Positions 56,901 through 64,000 of a stretch of 64,000 nucleotides of DNA are shown here, piece after piece. Below the pieces are notes generated by a model, which made no database searches, was not told the DNA's origin, and saw nothing but the letters and a program-made list of their open reading frames with translations. The position numbers and the translations under genes were made by a program. This DNA comes from Hymenobacter siberiensis (GTDB taxonomy: Bacteria; Bacteroidota; Bacteroidia; Cytophagales; Hymenobacteraceae): NCBI RefSeq assembly GCF_018967845.1, contig NZ_JAHLZZ010000001.1, forward strand, positions 1,116,001-1,180,000. Direction: 5' to 3'. The stretch's first letter is position 1. Every line of letters starts with the position of its first letter.

Positions 56901-57273
56901 GATAGATAACCCGGTAGCCCGCCATAATGGCCACTGCCGCCGCCACCGAATGGCCCAGCACAACCAGTACGCCCAGCACGCCCGTGAGGGCTACCACGGC
57001 TAGCAGCACGCGCACGACCAGCATTTTCAGCAGCAGGTGGTGCTCAAAATGCGTGTAGATTTTTCCCACGGCCATCATGGCCAGGGCGCCCATGATGTAG
57101 CCCAGCGGCAGGCTGTGCTCGGGGTTGTGCTCCAGCAGCAGCACATTGGCCGCCACGTACACCAGCACCGAGCCGATGCCGAGTAGAAAATTGTGCAGCA
57201 AAAACAGCCCCACGGTGCGGGTTTCGCTGGCTTTGATGCCGAAGAGACGTTGCAGAGAGGTAGCCGGAATCAT
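53950..57273 (-). CDS. Transporter-like membrane protein with HEAT repeats and cyclic-nucleotide-binding domain
   Basis: The 1107-residue protein has an N-terminal half with about 12 membrane helices in the pattern of the NTT/major-facilitator group (about 12-425), a long soluble helical-repeat region of HEAT type (about 440-930) and a C-terminal cNMP-binding domain (about 965-1090). The phosphate-binding cassette is intact: FGELALLDAEPRSATAA with the conserved Glu and Arg. The ligand is probably cAMP, in view of the convergent receiver-cyclase gene. I chose ATG 57273 (MIPATSLQRLFGIKASETR); the frame extends upstream over repeat DNA. What it carries, and whether it transports at all, is unknown. 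Confidence 0.88.
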   Translation of the reverse strand: MIPATSLQRLFGIKASETRTVGLFLLHNFLLGIGSVLVYVAANVLLLEHNPEHSLPLGYIMGALAMMAVGKIYTHFEHHLLLKMLVVRVLLAVVALTGVLGVLVVLGHSVAAAVAIMAGYRVIYLLTNLEFWGVSAVVFDVRQSKRLFSIISSGDMPAKALGAILAALIHGDAQLPVLLGVAFMAYLGALFTLRATLKSHVVEATARPVRAVAQPPKKLVQQLFGGSQLVLAMCLSLVAIAAVITGVEYMFFLNVKHKFHEAEDVMQSVGWILAATYLAATFFKLLVSRQALERYGVQWSLRLLPVVALVALAVFGGFKVASGYSQTGQLAFYCGLYLLLEVLRRTVFDPVFLVLFQPLAPPQRLAAHTLAKGFYEPLGMALTGGLFFGLRSSGLLDGGLPLVWMGALLGLALLFLRRTYLNYLAELKEGLGRRFTETAELALPDAARHVVLAHLLSPHPTEVLNAVAWLRKHEPGSLPAHAPRLLEHPDERVRLALLATPEAQPLPLNTLAGLAQHDPVPAIRELAARELATATPPDSVRAVQNMLLTGIDLAARQGAIQGCLTLETGNVAARKSLRALLTDTHPGAHQAALALLRFYPLDVQQQLIERHLASSEPEVAQAALRAIGTVGHLELAHHLLAALDDKHRWAGAADSLVALGPAVVPLLRQVLLQEAEPAHPQRLATVLERLDTTASRAVLLELARHPHLFSRGLALRALRRFPARTAERPTFEHLLREEFSLAAQLLQGVVADGRPALAATVDYELTLLHQRVFGLLALLYDAELVATAQRNVAHAARERQANALEILDNLIPRPVYQGLQALLDDSPVAEKARLFAGLTAVPTPAAHHHTLVPMGAAAGSAVAPPPHVHHYAPPPTPEPLPTLLLRHGHTAFTSWTLSQALRHWQPLETDATALLRPYCASPYLLLRESAGVAVRALAAHRGVPLSELHLPLEMSHAHATSDARISALERVVVLKSTALFATTPENVLSSIVPIMKEVTFREGEEIFAKGDIGTSLFILHDGQVGIFNGPQQLATFGPGDFFGELALLDAEPRSATAAALSEVLAFRIDQEDFYDLMEERGEVLRNILRMLCQRIRAQNEKMRELAG

Positions 57274-57330
57274 GCGCGGAGGCAGCCGGCCCCACCGGGC
57301 ACGGCTCCGGCCAAAGATAGGGCTAAGGCA

Positions 57331-57420
57331 TGTAGCGTGGACTAAAAGTCCGCGTATGGTCAAGCCGTGCGTGGCAAGGAGCTTCCCAGGCAACGCGCGG
57401 ACTAAAAGTCCGCGCTACAG
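57331..57420. repeat. Paired GGACTAAAAGTCC palindromes
   Basis: Two palindromic words, gtggactaaaagtccgcg (57338-57355) and cgcgcggactaaaagtccgcg (57394-57414), form an outer inverted repeat through TGTAGCG/CGCTACA ends. The right end supplies the TAG stop of the DUF4833 gene. It is related to the perfect hairpin at 29750-29815. Confidence 0.75.
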
Positions 57421-57951
57421 CATTATCCGCTCGGCTGCCGGCTCGCGGGTCGCGGTATTTATTCCTTTGAACTCGATGTACTTCACATTCGGCACCCAGA
57501 ACGTGCCGCCCTCGATGCGCAGAAATACGCGCTCCAGCTGCAGCTGTTTGCCGCCGATGGTGGTGTACACGTGGAAGGCCTTATCCGTCGGCGACTTCAG
57601 AAGGAAGAACCGGACCTTATTGTAGGCCGCAAATTTCAGCTCGTATTTATCGGCCGCCAGCTTTTCGGCCGTGAGGCCGTAGGCAAACTTGCGTTGGATG
57701 AAGTTCAGGTCCTTGCGCTCGCCGTGCTCATCGTAGCGCAGCCAGAACACGTTCACGGGCTCGTCCTCGATGAGGTGGCCGGCGCGGTCCACGTTCAACT
57801 GGTAGATAACGGTATTGGTATTCGGGTCGCGCTGGAGGTAGAAGAGTTGGTTGGGCACGCCGCTGGGCACCGGGAAGATGACGGTTGGCTTCGGCGCGGG
57901 CGGCAGGGCGAAGAGCAGGTTGAAAAACAGCAGGAGGGTCGTTGCCGACAT
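57415..57951 (-). CDS. DUF4833 domain protein
   Basis: The 178-residue product has a signal peptide (about 1-17) and a single DUF4833 domain: FPVPSGVPNQLFYLQRDPN near residue 26, then NTVIYQLN and NVFWLRYDEHGE. It is probably periplasmic. Function is not known. The TAG stop lies in the repeat at 57331-57420. No operon partner is adjacent on this strand. Confidence 0.85.
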   Translation of the reverse strand: MSATTLLLFFNLLFALPPAPKPTVIFPVPSGVPNQLFYLQRDPNTNTVIYQLNVDRAGHLIEDEPVNVFWLRYDEHGERKDLNFIQRKFAYGLTAEKLAADKYELKFAAYNKVRFFLLKSPTDKAFHVYTTIGGKQLQLERVFLRIEGGTFWVPNVKYIEFKGINTATREPAAERIML

Positions 57952-58488
57952 TGTTTTGGGGATTCAATGAGGCGGCAAAGGTACGATTGAGGCCAACGGC
58001 TCATCTTACCTCCCCAGCGCCTCTATTAAAAAACGGGGCCGACTGATTCCTCCGGCCGGTATGGTGACCCTGAGAGCAAACGAGGCACGGCTGAGGGCGG
58101 CGATACCCGCTAATTTCGCCCACTGGCGCACAGCACCTTCCGACGCGGCTTGGATGGAGCACGGCCGGTGCAAGGCCAATTGCAAACAGGTGGGCCTTGG
58201 CATGCAGGCGCCGTTGCATGTCGCTGACTACCGGACGTGGGGAGTCAGCAAAATAAAATAAATCCGTGATACCGTTAAATGCTTGCTTTGTTTAGCAGTC
58301 TGTGAATTGTGTAACATGTGCCATTATCAATGGAAGTATCTTTGAGACACAATATGAAGATATTGCTACTACTTCTATCTGTGAAAACATTGCGCTTAGT
58401 GTAACACACGCCGCTGGACTGGAAGCTTTTAGGGATAAAGAGCAATTAAAAGGTTGCAGCGGCATTACTCCTACTTCGCAATCAGTTA
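57952..58488. other. Intergenic region, possibly with a small gene
   Basis: Mostly gene-free. It holds a weak 66-codon frame listed separately and, after 58262, AT-rich DNA with a TATCTTTG word at 58337-58344 (-7-like, 145 bases before the AraC-type gene). The word AATTGTGTAACAT (58304-58316) resembles the island motif but has two extra bases. Confidence 0.5.
58061..58261 (+). CDS. Possible small protein, 66 residues
   Basis: An ATG-initiated frame (MVTLRANEARLRAA) with balanced composition and a Cys-rich centre (GRCKANCKQVG). It has no promoter or recognised family, and the surrounding DNA shows no operon. It may be a real small gene or chance; listed for completeness. Confidence 0.25.
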   Translation: MVTLRANEARLRAAIPANFAHWRTAPSDAAWMEHGRCKANCKQVGLGMQAPLHVADYRTWGVSKIK

Positions 58489-59064
58489 ATGAGAATTCAT
58501 ATCAAGTTCATGGTCAGTCCGCGCTGCATCGTGATGGTGGAAGCGGCATTGGGAGCGTTGGGCCTGTCCGGAAGTGTAGTGGTTCTGGGGCAAGCGGAAA
58601 TCCCAACACGCATAACCCTGGACCAGCACTGTGAGCTAAAAGCCTCACTGGCAGCCCTGGGGCTGGAACTGATGGACGACGAGCGGGCCACACTGATTGA
58701 AAGGATAGAAGCAGTCATCGTCGAAATGGTGGACGGCGACGATGATACCGTGCGCGAAACAAAGAATTCCGCCTACATCAGCAGCAGGTTGAATTACAAT
58801 TACACCTATCTCGCCAATACGTTCGCCATTGCGACGGGTAGCACCATTGAGCGGTTTATAATTTACCGCAAAATCCAGCGCATAAAGGAATTATTACGCT
58901 ACGACAAACTCACGCTGACGCAGATATCCTACAAATTGAACTACAGCAGCGTAGCCCATTTATGTAAGCAGTTTAAGAAAGCTACTGGCTTGACAACCAG
59001 TGGATTTATGCGGATTGTTTCCCTGGTATTCGTAGCATTGGAAAGTATTTGGATTGCTAATTGA
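58489..59064 (+). CDS. Small AraC-type transcriptional regulator
   Basis: The 191-residue protein belongs to the short AraC-like group of Bacteroidetes that starts RIHIKFMVSPRC. The first 85 residues form a small alpha/beta domain with ELMDDERATLIERI; the rest is an AraC helix-turn-helix domain (about 95-175) with YTYLANTFAIATGSTIERF and LTQISYKLNYSSVAHLCKQF. The last 20 residues (IVSLVFVALESIWIAN) are hydrophobic and unlike the basic tail normal for this group, so the 3' end may have been altered by a frameshift. Candidate target genes are not evident; the ice-binding-like gene is next. Confidence 0.88.
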   Translation: MRIHIKFMVSPRCIVMVEAALGALGLSGSVVVLGQAEIPTRITLDQHCELKASLAALGLELMDDERATLIERIEAVIVEMVDGDDDTVRETKNSAYISSRLNYNYTYLANTFAIATGSTIERFIIYRKIQRIKELLRYDKLTLTQISYKLNYSSVAHLCKQFKKATGLTTSGFMRIVSLVFVALESIWIAN

Positions 59065-59142
59065 TTTTCGCAATTGCTCAGCACCATGCAAAAAAGCGCT
59101 TTTGCCATGGGTATAATTAATTTACGTACTACTTGAGCATCC

Positions 59143-60441
59143 ATGCGAAGACTACTTCTACTAGCTGCACTGCTCATAGCGGGCTGTTTTTCTGCAAACA
59201 TCGTTTTGGCCCAAACAATCAATATGCGCAGCGCGGCTGGCTATTGCCTGTTCACCCGCACCGGTGCTATGGGCGATAACAACTCCACTACCCAATCAAT
59301 CATTACCGGCCGGCTTGGTACGCACACCGGCGGATATACTGGCTTTAACCCGGTCTATAATGCTCCGGTAGGAATCCAGCCCGCTCAGCACGAATTAGAT
59401 GCCGCCACCTTGCTCCAGGTAGCCGACGATATAGATGCGGCCGTTGCCCAGATAGAAGCGTATGTTGATAGCCCGGTGGCTCTGCCAAGCACGATGGGAG
59501 GACTGGTTATTACGCCGGGCGTATACAATATACCCAGTGCGGTATCCTTATCCGGCGACGTGATTCTCGATGGCCTAGGGCAGATTAATCCGCTGTTTAT
59601 TTTTAAGGTGGGCGGGGCGTTCACGACTACTTCTCCCTACCGGGTTTTGCTGATAAACGGTGCCACGCTGGACAATGTGTACTGGCGCATGGCCGGGGCC
59701 GTATCCTTCGCCGGTGGTATTTCGATTTTCAGGGGTACCGTAATTGCCACGCCGGCCGGGGCCATCAGCTTTGCAGACGGAGCGACGTTGCTGGGCAAAG
59801 CGCTATCGAAGGCAGGGGCCATCAATCTGGACAATAACCAGGTCAGCAATACCGAGCTGCCTTATGTTGGCCCCTTGCCGGTAGAGCTCACGCGCTTTGT
59901 GGCGGAGCGGCAGGGCGTTGCCGCGCAGCTGAGCTGGGCCACCGCGTCGGAAAAAAATAACGACTACTTCGCCGTGGAGCGCAGCGCCGATGGCCGCACG
60001 TTCGCCGAGGTGGGGCGAGTGGCAGGCCATGGTACCAGCACCTTCCCCTACGCCTACCAGTGGACCGATGCGCACCTGGGCCAGTATGCCCCGGCAGTGT
60101 ACTACCGGCTGAAGCAAGTGGATAGCAACGGGGCGGTTATCTACTCACCCGTTCGCACGGTGGCTGGTGTACCAGCCACGGGCTCGCCACTGCAGTTACG
60201 GGCATATCCAAATCCGGCCTGGAACGGTTTCAGTGTGCAGCTGGATGTGGCCCTGGCCGGCCCCGCGATACTGCAGCTGAACGATTGCCGCGGCCACATG
60301 GTGGCGCAACGCCAACTCGTGCTGGTGCCGGGCAGCACCACGCTGGTACTGAACGAGGCCGCCAGTCTGCGCCCGGGTATTTATCTGGTGCAGCTCCGGC
60401 AAGGTGCTCTGCATCAGGCGTTGCGCCTGGTGCAGGAGTAG
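59143..60441 (+). CDS. Ice-binding-like protein with T9SS sorting domain
   Basis: The 432-residue product has a signal peptide (1-24), a DUF3494 ice-binding-like domain (about 28-240) with the beta-helix pattern VITPGVYNIPSAVSLSGDV and AGAISFADGATLLGKALSKA, a short beta-sandwich (about 250-340) and a C-terminal type IX sorting domain (about 350-432; RAYPNPAWNGFSVQL and GIYLVQLRQG). It would be sent to the cell surface by T9SS. The fold is related to polar ice-binding proteins, but many non-polar bacteria have it, so ice binding is not proved. Confidence 0.9.
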   Translation: MRRLLLLAALLIAGCFSANIVLAQTINMRSAAGYCLFTRTGAMGDNNSTTQSIITGRLGTHTGGYTGFNPVYNAPVGIQPAQHELDAATLLQVADDIDAAVAQIEAYVDSPVALPSTMGGLVITPGVYNIPSAVSLSGDVILDGLGQINPLFIFKVGGAFTTTSPYRVLLINGATLDNVYWRMAGAVSFAGGISIFRGTVIATPAGAISFADGATLLGKALSKAGAINLDNNQVSNTELPYVGPLPVELTRFVAERQGVAAQLSWATASEKNNDYFAVERSADGRTFAEVGRVAGHGTSTFPYAYQWTDAHLGQYAPAVYYRLKQVDSNGAVIYSPVRTVAGVPATGSPLQLRAYPNPAWNGFSVQLDVALAGPAILQLNDCRGHMVAQRQLVLVPGSTTLVLNEAASLRPGIYLVQLRQGALHQALRLVQE

Positions 60442-60486
60442 CGGTCGCGCCCGGCAGGGACAGGGGCGGCTTGCGCCAGCAGGAGG

Positions 60487-62031
60487 TTATTTCATACCCC
60501 TAAATTTCCGGCGCATCACCTCCTGCACCGGCACGCCCTCAATCTTGCTGTCGAGCCACGACACGATGTCGAGGTACAGAAACGGCCGGCTCTCGTAGGG
60601 CGTGGCGGCGATGACGATGAGCTTATCGCGCAGCCGGATAAACGCCTCGCGCACCTGATGCGGCGCAATGCTGCCCACGGTGCGCAGAAACCGAAAAATC
60701 TCGACCTGCATGGGCTGCTGGTCGTCCATCTTGCCCAGAAAGTGGTACACCGAGCGAATCTGGTAGTCCAGGCTGGCATCGTCGCCGGCCTCGTAGTGGG
60801 CAATCAGGTTCAGGATGCGGGCGAAGCATTGCAGGTCCTCGCGCAGACTCAGTTCCTTGTGCTGGATAATCAGGTTCAGGTATTCAATGGCCTTCCCGAA
60901 CTCGCCGCTGCCGAAATACAGGCTCGCGATTTTGTAGTACAGCACCAGCGTGCGGTGCAGGTCGAGCTGCGGCTTGTAGCGCTCCAGCTGCTCCAGCAGG
61001 TCGGGGATAATAGTCAGGCCCTCGGTGAGGCGGCCTTCGAGGAAGTAGGCGTTGATGCGGTTGGTGTAGAGGTACTGGAAGAGCAGGATTTCGGTGTTGG
61101 GGCTGCTACGGCGGGTCTGGTTGGCCGAAAACTCTTCGAGGGTATTCAATACCTGCTTGAATTTGCTGTAGTACAACATGTTATACAGTGAGGCCAGCAA
61201 ATTGTGTAATCCCTTGATATAGAGCATGGTTTGCAGCTCTTTCATGTGCGGCGCGGCCTCAAACAGGTCCACCCACTTCTGGGCGTAGCGGTAGCCGGCC
61301 CGAAAATCCTGGTCGAGCGTGTGGTACCACACGTGGGCTTGGTAGAAGTAGAGCTTCTCGAAAAAGCCACCCTCGCTGTGCACCTGCGGCGGCAGATTAT
61401 CCCGGAAAAATGCGGTGATGTGCTCGTGGTCGGCCCGGTTGCGGGCGTGCCCGGCTTTCAGGTACAGCCCATACAGCCGCAGCGAGGCATTGCTGAGCGC
61501 ATGCTGATTGGCCAGGTGGGCCACGGTGTCGGTGGCTTCGGCGGTGAGGGTATCGGCCCGGTCCTTCAGGCTGCGGGTGATGTACTGGCTTTCAATCAGC
61601 TTCTCAAAATCGAGAGCCAGCAGCACAATGTGCGGCATTTCGGCCTGGCGCGCGCCCTGCTTCACCTTTTCCAGCATGCGCAGGGCCTGCTGATAGAAGC
61701 CCTTGTTGTAGAGTACGCGGGCGTAGTCGAGCTGCTCGTGGAGCTGAATATCGGGGTTCTGGCCGGCGTGGTACACGCGCAGACTGGCCAGAATCTGGCG
61801 GTAGAGGTTGGCCTTGAGATTGGCCAGCTGCACGCGCTTCAGGCTGGGAACCTGGGCGAGCACGGCGGCGTCGTCGGCCGTATCCAGCGCGTCGAGGGCA
61901 TCGAAAAGCAGCAGGAATTTGAGGTCCTCGCTAGCCCCCGCCCGGTTGGTAAACAGCCGGAAATGGCGCTTTTCGGTCCGCGTCAGGGACTTAATTAACT
62001 GAAATACGGGCTCCTGGCTTTTGGTAGGCAT
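60487..62031 (-). CDS. Cytoplasmic helical-repeat protein, paralogue of the island protein
   Basis: The 514-residue product has no signal peptide. It begins MPTKSQEPVFQLIKSLTRTEKRHFRLF, then SLKRVQLANLKANLYRQILASLRVY, and continues as amphipathic helical pairs of TPR-like spacing. The domain order and the LANL...LL.SL segment align with the protein at 22809-24329. No known function. It is convergent with the ice-binding-like gene and divergent from leuA. Confidence 0.7.
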   Translation of the reverse strand: MPTKSQEPVFQLIKSLTRTEKRHFRLFTNRAGASEDLKFLLLFDALDALDTADDAAVLAQVPSLKRVQLANLKANLYRQILASLRVYHAGQNPDIQLHEQLDYARVLYNKGFYQQALRMLEKVKQGARQAEMPHIVLLALDFEKLIESQYITRSLKDRADTLTAEATDTVAHLANQHALSNASLRLYGLYLKAGHARNRADHEHITAFFRDNLPPQVHSEGGFFEKLYFYQAHVWYHTLDQDFRAGYRYAQKWVDLFEAAPHMKELQTMLYIKGLHNLLASLYNMLYYSKFKQVLNTLEEFSANQTRRSSPNTEILLFQYLYTNRINAYFLEGRLTEGLTIIPDLLEQLERYKPQLDLHRTLVLYYKIASLYFGSGEFGKAIEYLNLIIQHKELSLREDLQCFARILNLIAHYEAGDDASLDYQIRSVYHFLGKMDDQQPMQVEIFRFLRTVGSIAPHQVREAFIRLRDKLIVIAATPYESRPFLYLDIVSWLDSKIEGVPVQEVMRRKFRGMK

Positions 62032-62196
62032 TGTATGGAATGAGAAAGCAAGTAGCTGATAGATAAATGGTTGTTTGATGAAATCCGGCTTTTGGAAATA
62101 GTATAATTTCCGAAAACAGGATTTTGCAGCGCGAGCGTAGGGCGGTTCTTGCCGACCTATTCACCACTACAGCCTTTCGTTTCGGGCTATTATCGT

Positions 62197-63363
62197 ATGC
62201 CAACCCAGCAAATCCAGATATTCGATACCACGCTCCGCGACGGCGAACAGGTGCCGGGCTGCAAGCTAAACCGCGACGAGAAGCTTCTCATTGCCCGGCA
62301 GCTCGAACAGCTCGGCGTCGACGTCATCGAGGCCGGTTTCCCGGTGTCCAGCCCCGGCGATTTTGCCTCCGTGCAGGCCATCGCCGCCCAGACCCGCGAA
62401 GCCACCGTCTGCGGCCTGTCGCGGGCCGTCGAAAACGATATTCGCGTGGCCGCCGAGGCCCTGCGCCCGGCCCGCTACCCGCGCATCCACACCGGTATCG
62501 GCACGTCCGATGTGCACATTCAGCACAAGCTCTGCACCACGCGAGAGGACGTGCTGGCCCGCGCCATTGCGGCCGTGAAGCTGGCCAAAAGCTTCGTGGA
62601 AGACGTGGAATTCTACGCCGAAGATGCCGGCCGCACCGACAACGAGTTTCTGGCCCGCGTGTGCGAGGCCGCCATCCGGGCCGGGGCCACCGTCCTCAAC
62701 ATCCCCGACACCACCGGCTACTGCCTTCCCCAGGAATACGGCGCGAAAATCAAATTCCTCCACGAGAACGTGACGGGCATCCACAACGTGCGCCTCTCCA
62801 CGCACTGCCACAACGACCTGGGCCTGGCCACCGCCAACTCCATTGCCGGCGTGATGAACGGCGCCCGCCAGATTGAATGCACGATAAATGGCGTGGGCGA
62901 GCGTGCCGGCAACACGGCCCTGGAGGAAGTAGTGATGATTCTGCGCCAGCACCCCTCCCTCAACCTGCACACCAACATCAACACCCGCCTGCTGGCCGAA
63001 ACCTCGGCCATGGTTTCGCACCTCATGACCATGCCCGTGCAGCCCAACAAGGCCATTGTGGGCGCCAATGCCTTCTCGCACAGCAGCGGTATCCACCAGG
63101 ACGGCATCATCAAGCACCGCGAAACCTACGAAATCATCGACCCCCGGGAAGTCGGCGTGGCCGATTCGTCCATCGTGCTCACCGCCCGCTCCGGCCGCGC
63201 CGCCCTGGCCTACCGCCTCCAGAAGCTGGGTTACGATTTCGAAAAAGTTGCTTTGAACAAAGCTTACATCCGCTTCATGGAGCTGGCCGACCGTCAGCGC
63301 GAGGTGGTGGATAATGACCTGCATATGCTGGTCGAACAGGAAAAACTCGTTACTGCTGACTGA
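62197..63363 (+). CDS. leuA: 2-isopropylmalate synthase (LeuA family)
   Basis: Condenses acetyl-CoA with 2-oxoisovalerate in the first committed step of leucine synthesis. The 388-residue product has the HMGL-like TIM barrel: [17 protein letters not shown] near residue 8, the metal and substrate site [15 protein letters not shown] near residue 203, and [16 protein letters not shown] near residue 230. It lacks the C-terminal regulatory domain of E. coli LeuA, as is common in Bacteroidetes, so leucine feedback may be absent or different. Homocitrate synthase is an alternative, but the neighbouring leuC supports LeuA. I chose ATG 62197. Confidence 0.9.
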   Translation: MPTQQIQIFDTTLRDGEQVPGCKLNRDEKLLIARQLEQLGVDVIEAGFPVSSPGDFASVQAIAAQTREATVCGLSRAVENDIRVAAEALRPARYPRIHTGIGTSDVHIQHKLCTTREDVLARAIAAVKLAKSFVEDVEFYAEDAGRTDNEFLARVCEAAIRAGATVLNIPDTTGYCLPQEYGAKIKFLHENVTGIHNVRLSTHCHNDLGLATANSIAGVMNGARQIECTINGVGERAGNTALEEVVMILRQHPSLNLHTNINTRLLAETSAMVSHLMTMPVQPNKAIVGANAFSHSSGIHQDGIIKHRETYEIIDPREVGVADSSIVLTARSGRAALAYRLQKLGYDFEKVALNKAYIRFMELADRQREVVDNDLHMLVEQEKLVTAD

Positions 63364-63364
63364 T

Positions 63365-63538
63365 ATGACTATCTCCGAAACCCCTTACATCAGCCTCACG
63401 CCTGCCACCGAAAACCACCAACCCGAACAACCGGCAGCGCACTCCCAGCGCTGCGCCGATTGGATTAGCTACGCCGCCGCCATGAGTCAGCAAGTAGCAC
63501 CCACTACCGCCGATTTCACTGAATCCACTACTCGTTAA
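63365..63538 (+). CDS. Small hypothetical protein between leuA and leuC
   Basis: A 57-codon frame ([16 protein letters not shown]) starts 1 base after the leuA stop and ends 28 bases before the leuC start, so it is inside the leu operon. It has no hydrophobic segment, signal or known family, and is not leucine-rich, so it is not a classical leader peptide. Its tight fit supports translation; function unknown. Confidence 0.45.
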   Translation: MTISETPYISLTPATENHQPEQPAAHSQRCADWISYAAAMSQQVAPTTADFTESTTR

Positions 63539-63566
63539 GCCTCTTTTTTCCTTCCTCCCCCAACCA

Positions 63567-64000
63567 ATGGCCAAGTCCTTGTTCGATAAAATCTGGGATG
63601 CGCACGTAGTGAAAACTGCGTCCGGCGGCCTGGACATCGTGTATATCGACCGCCACCTCATCCACGAGGTGACCAGCCCGCAGGCATTTGACGAGCTCGA
63701 TGCCCGCGACCTGCCGCTGTTCCGCCCGGCGCGCATCCTCGCTACGGCCGACCACAACGTGCCCACCCGCAACCAGCACCTGCCCATCGAGGAGCCGCTG
63801 AGCCGCTCGCAGGTAGACAAGCTGACTGCGAATTGCGCCAAGTACGGCGTGGAATTGTACGGCCTGGGCCACGCCCGGCAGGGCATCGTGCACGTCATCG
63901 GGCCGGAGCTGGGGCTCACGCTGCCTGGCACCACCATCGTGTGCGGCGACAGTCACACGTCCACCCACGGCGCATTCGGCGCGGTGGCCTTCGGCATCGG
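63567..64000 (+). CDS. leuC: 3-isopropylmalate dehydratase large subunit, 5' part
   Basis: The first 144 codons of leuC are present; the gene continues past the window. The product begins [15 protein letters not shown] and shows [19 protein letters not shown], the [15 protein letters not shown] segment and the [17 protein letters not shown] active-site region near residue 130-144. With LeuD it isomerises 2- to 3-isopropylmalate using a 4Fe-4S cluster; the cluster cysteines lie beyond the window. It follows leuA and the small gene and is probably in the same operon. Confidence 0.95.
   Translation, partial: MAKSLFDKIWDAHVVKTASGGLDIVYIDRHLIHEVTSPQAFDELDARDLPLFRPARILATADHNVPTRNQHLPIEEPLSRSQVDKLTANCAKYGVELYGLGHARQGIVHVIGPELGLTLPGTTIVCGDSHTSTHGAFGAVAFGI

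Noticed and set aside
58302..58634. 110-codon plus-strand frame
   Set aside because: It overlaps the AraC-type gene in another frame and has no domain.

Overview
The window is high-G+C DNA from a member of the Bacteroidota, most likely a Hymenobacter-like cytophagale. The evidence is a fused SecDF, an alternative Bacteroidetes-type GlmU, a PorE-like OmpA protein, a type IX secretion C-terminal sorting domain, TAnnTTTG promoter elements, no consistent Shine-Dalgarno sequences, and large families of TPR/propeller sensor kinases. The genus is an inference; no rRNA or tRNA gene was seen.

Region 1 (1-17.4 kb) is mostly housekeeping: a BatD-like protein, chorismate synthase, a NifU-type Fe-S scaffold, SecDF, uridine kinase, RdgB, ribosomal protein L31 type B, alternative GlmU, DNA polymerase III delta prime, HemC, a secreted cyclophilin and an RmlD-like reductase. 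These genes are separated by hairpins and short inverted repeats. Between glmU and holB sits a GxxExxY nuclease-fold gene bracketed by a GGATT-periodic inverted repeat, with a third solo copy beside secDF.

Region 2 (17.4-24.4 kb) is a small accessory island with AT-rich borders: a leftward operon of an oligopeptide-binding lipoprotein and two permeases (no ATPase), a secreted protein made of seven GGTGGWGGD repeats, and a divergent helical-repeat protein. An 11-mer, AATTGTGACAT, occurs four times, twice on each side of the island.

Region 3 (24.5-36.6 kb) carries a PKD-domain protein, a propeller hybrid kinase with its own receiver and HPt domains plus a LytTR regulator, a PorE-like protein, a TPR protein, a secreted acetamidase, a ThiF-rhodanese fusion and an HD phosphohydrolase.

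Region 4 (36.7-57.3 kb) is the most striking: seven tandem sensor histidine kinases, all rightward and several abutting with identical junctions, followed by a stand-alone receiver and a receiver-adenylate cyclase. A convergent gene encodes a transporter-like membrane protein with HEAT repeats and a cyclic-nucleotide-binding domain. I infer a many-kinases-to-cAMP pathway. The array contains a 776-bp repeat, identical by eye, that spans gene boundaries, which points to recent unequal crossing-over or gene conversion.

Region 5 (57.4-64 kb) holds a DUF4833 protein, a small AraC-type regulator, an ice-binding-like protein with a T9SS tail, a paralogue of the island's helical-repeat protein, and leucine biosynthesis (leuA, a small ORF, and leuC cut by the window edge).
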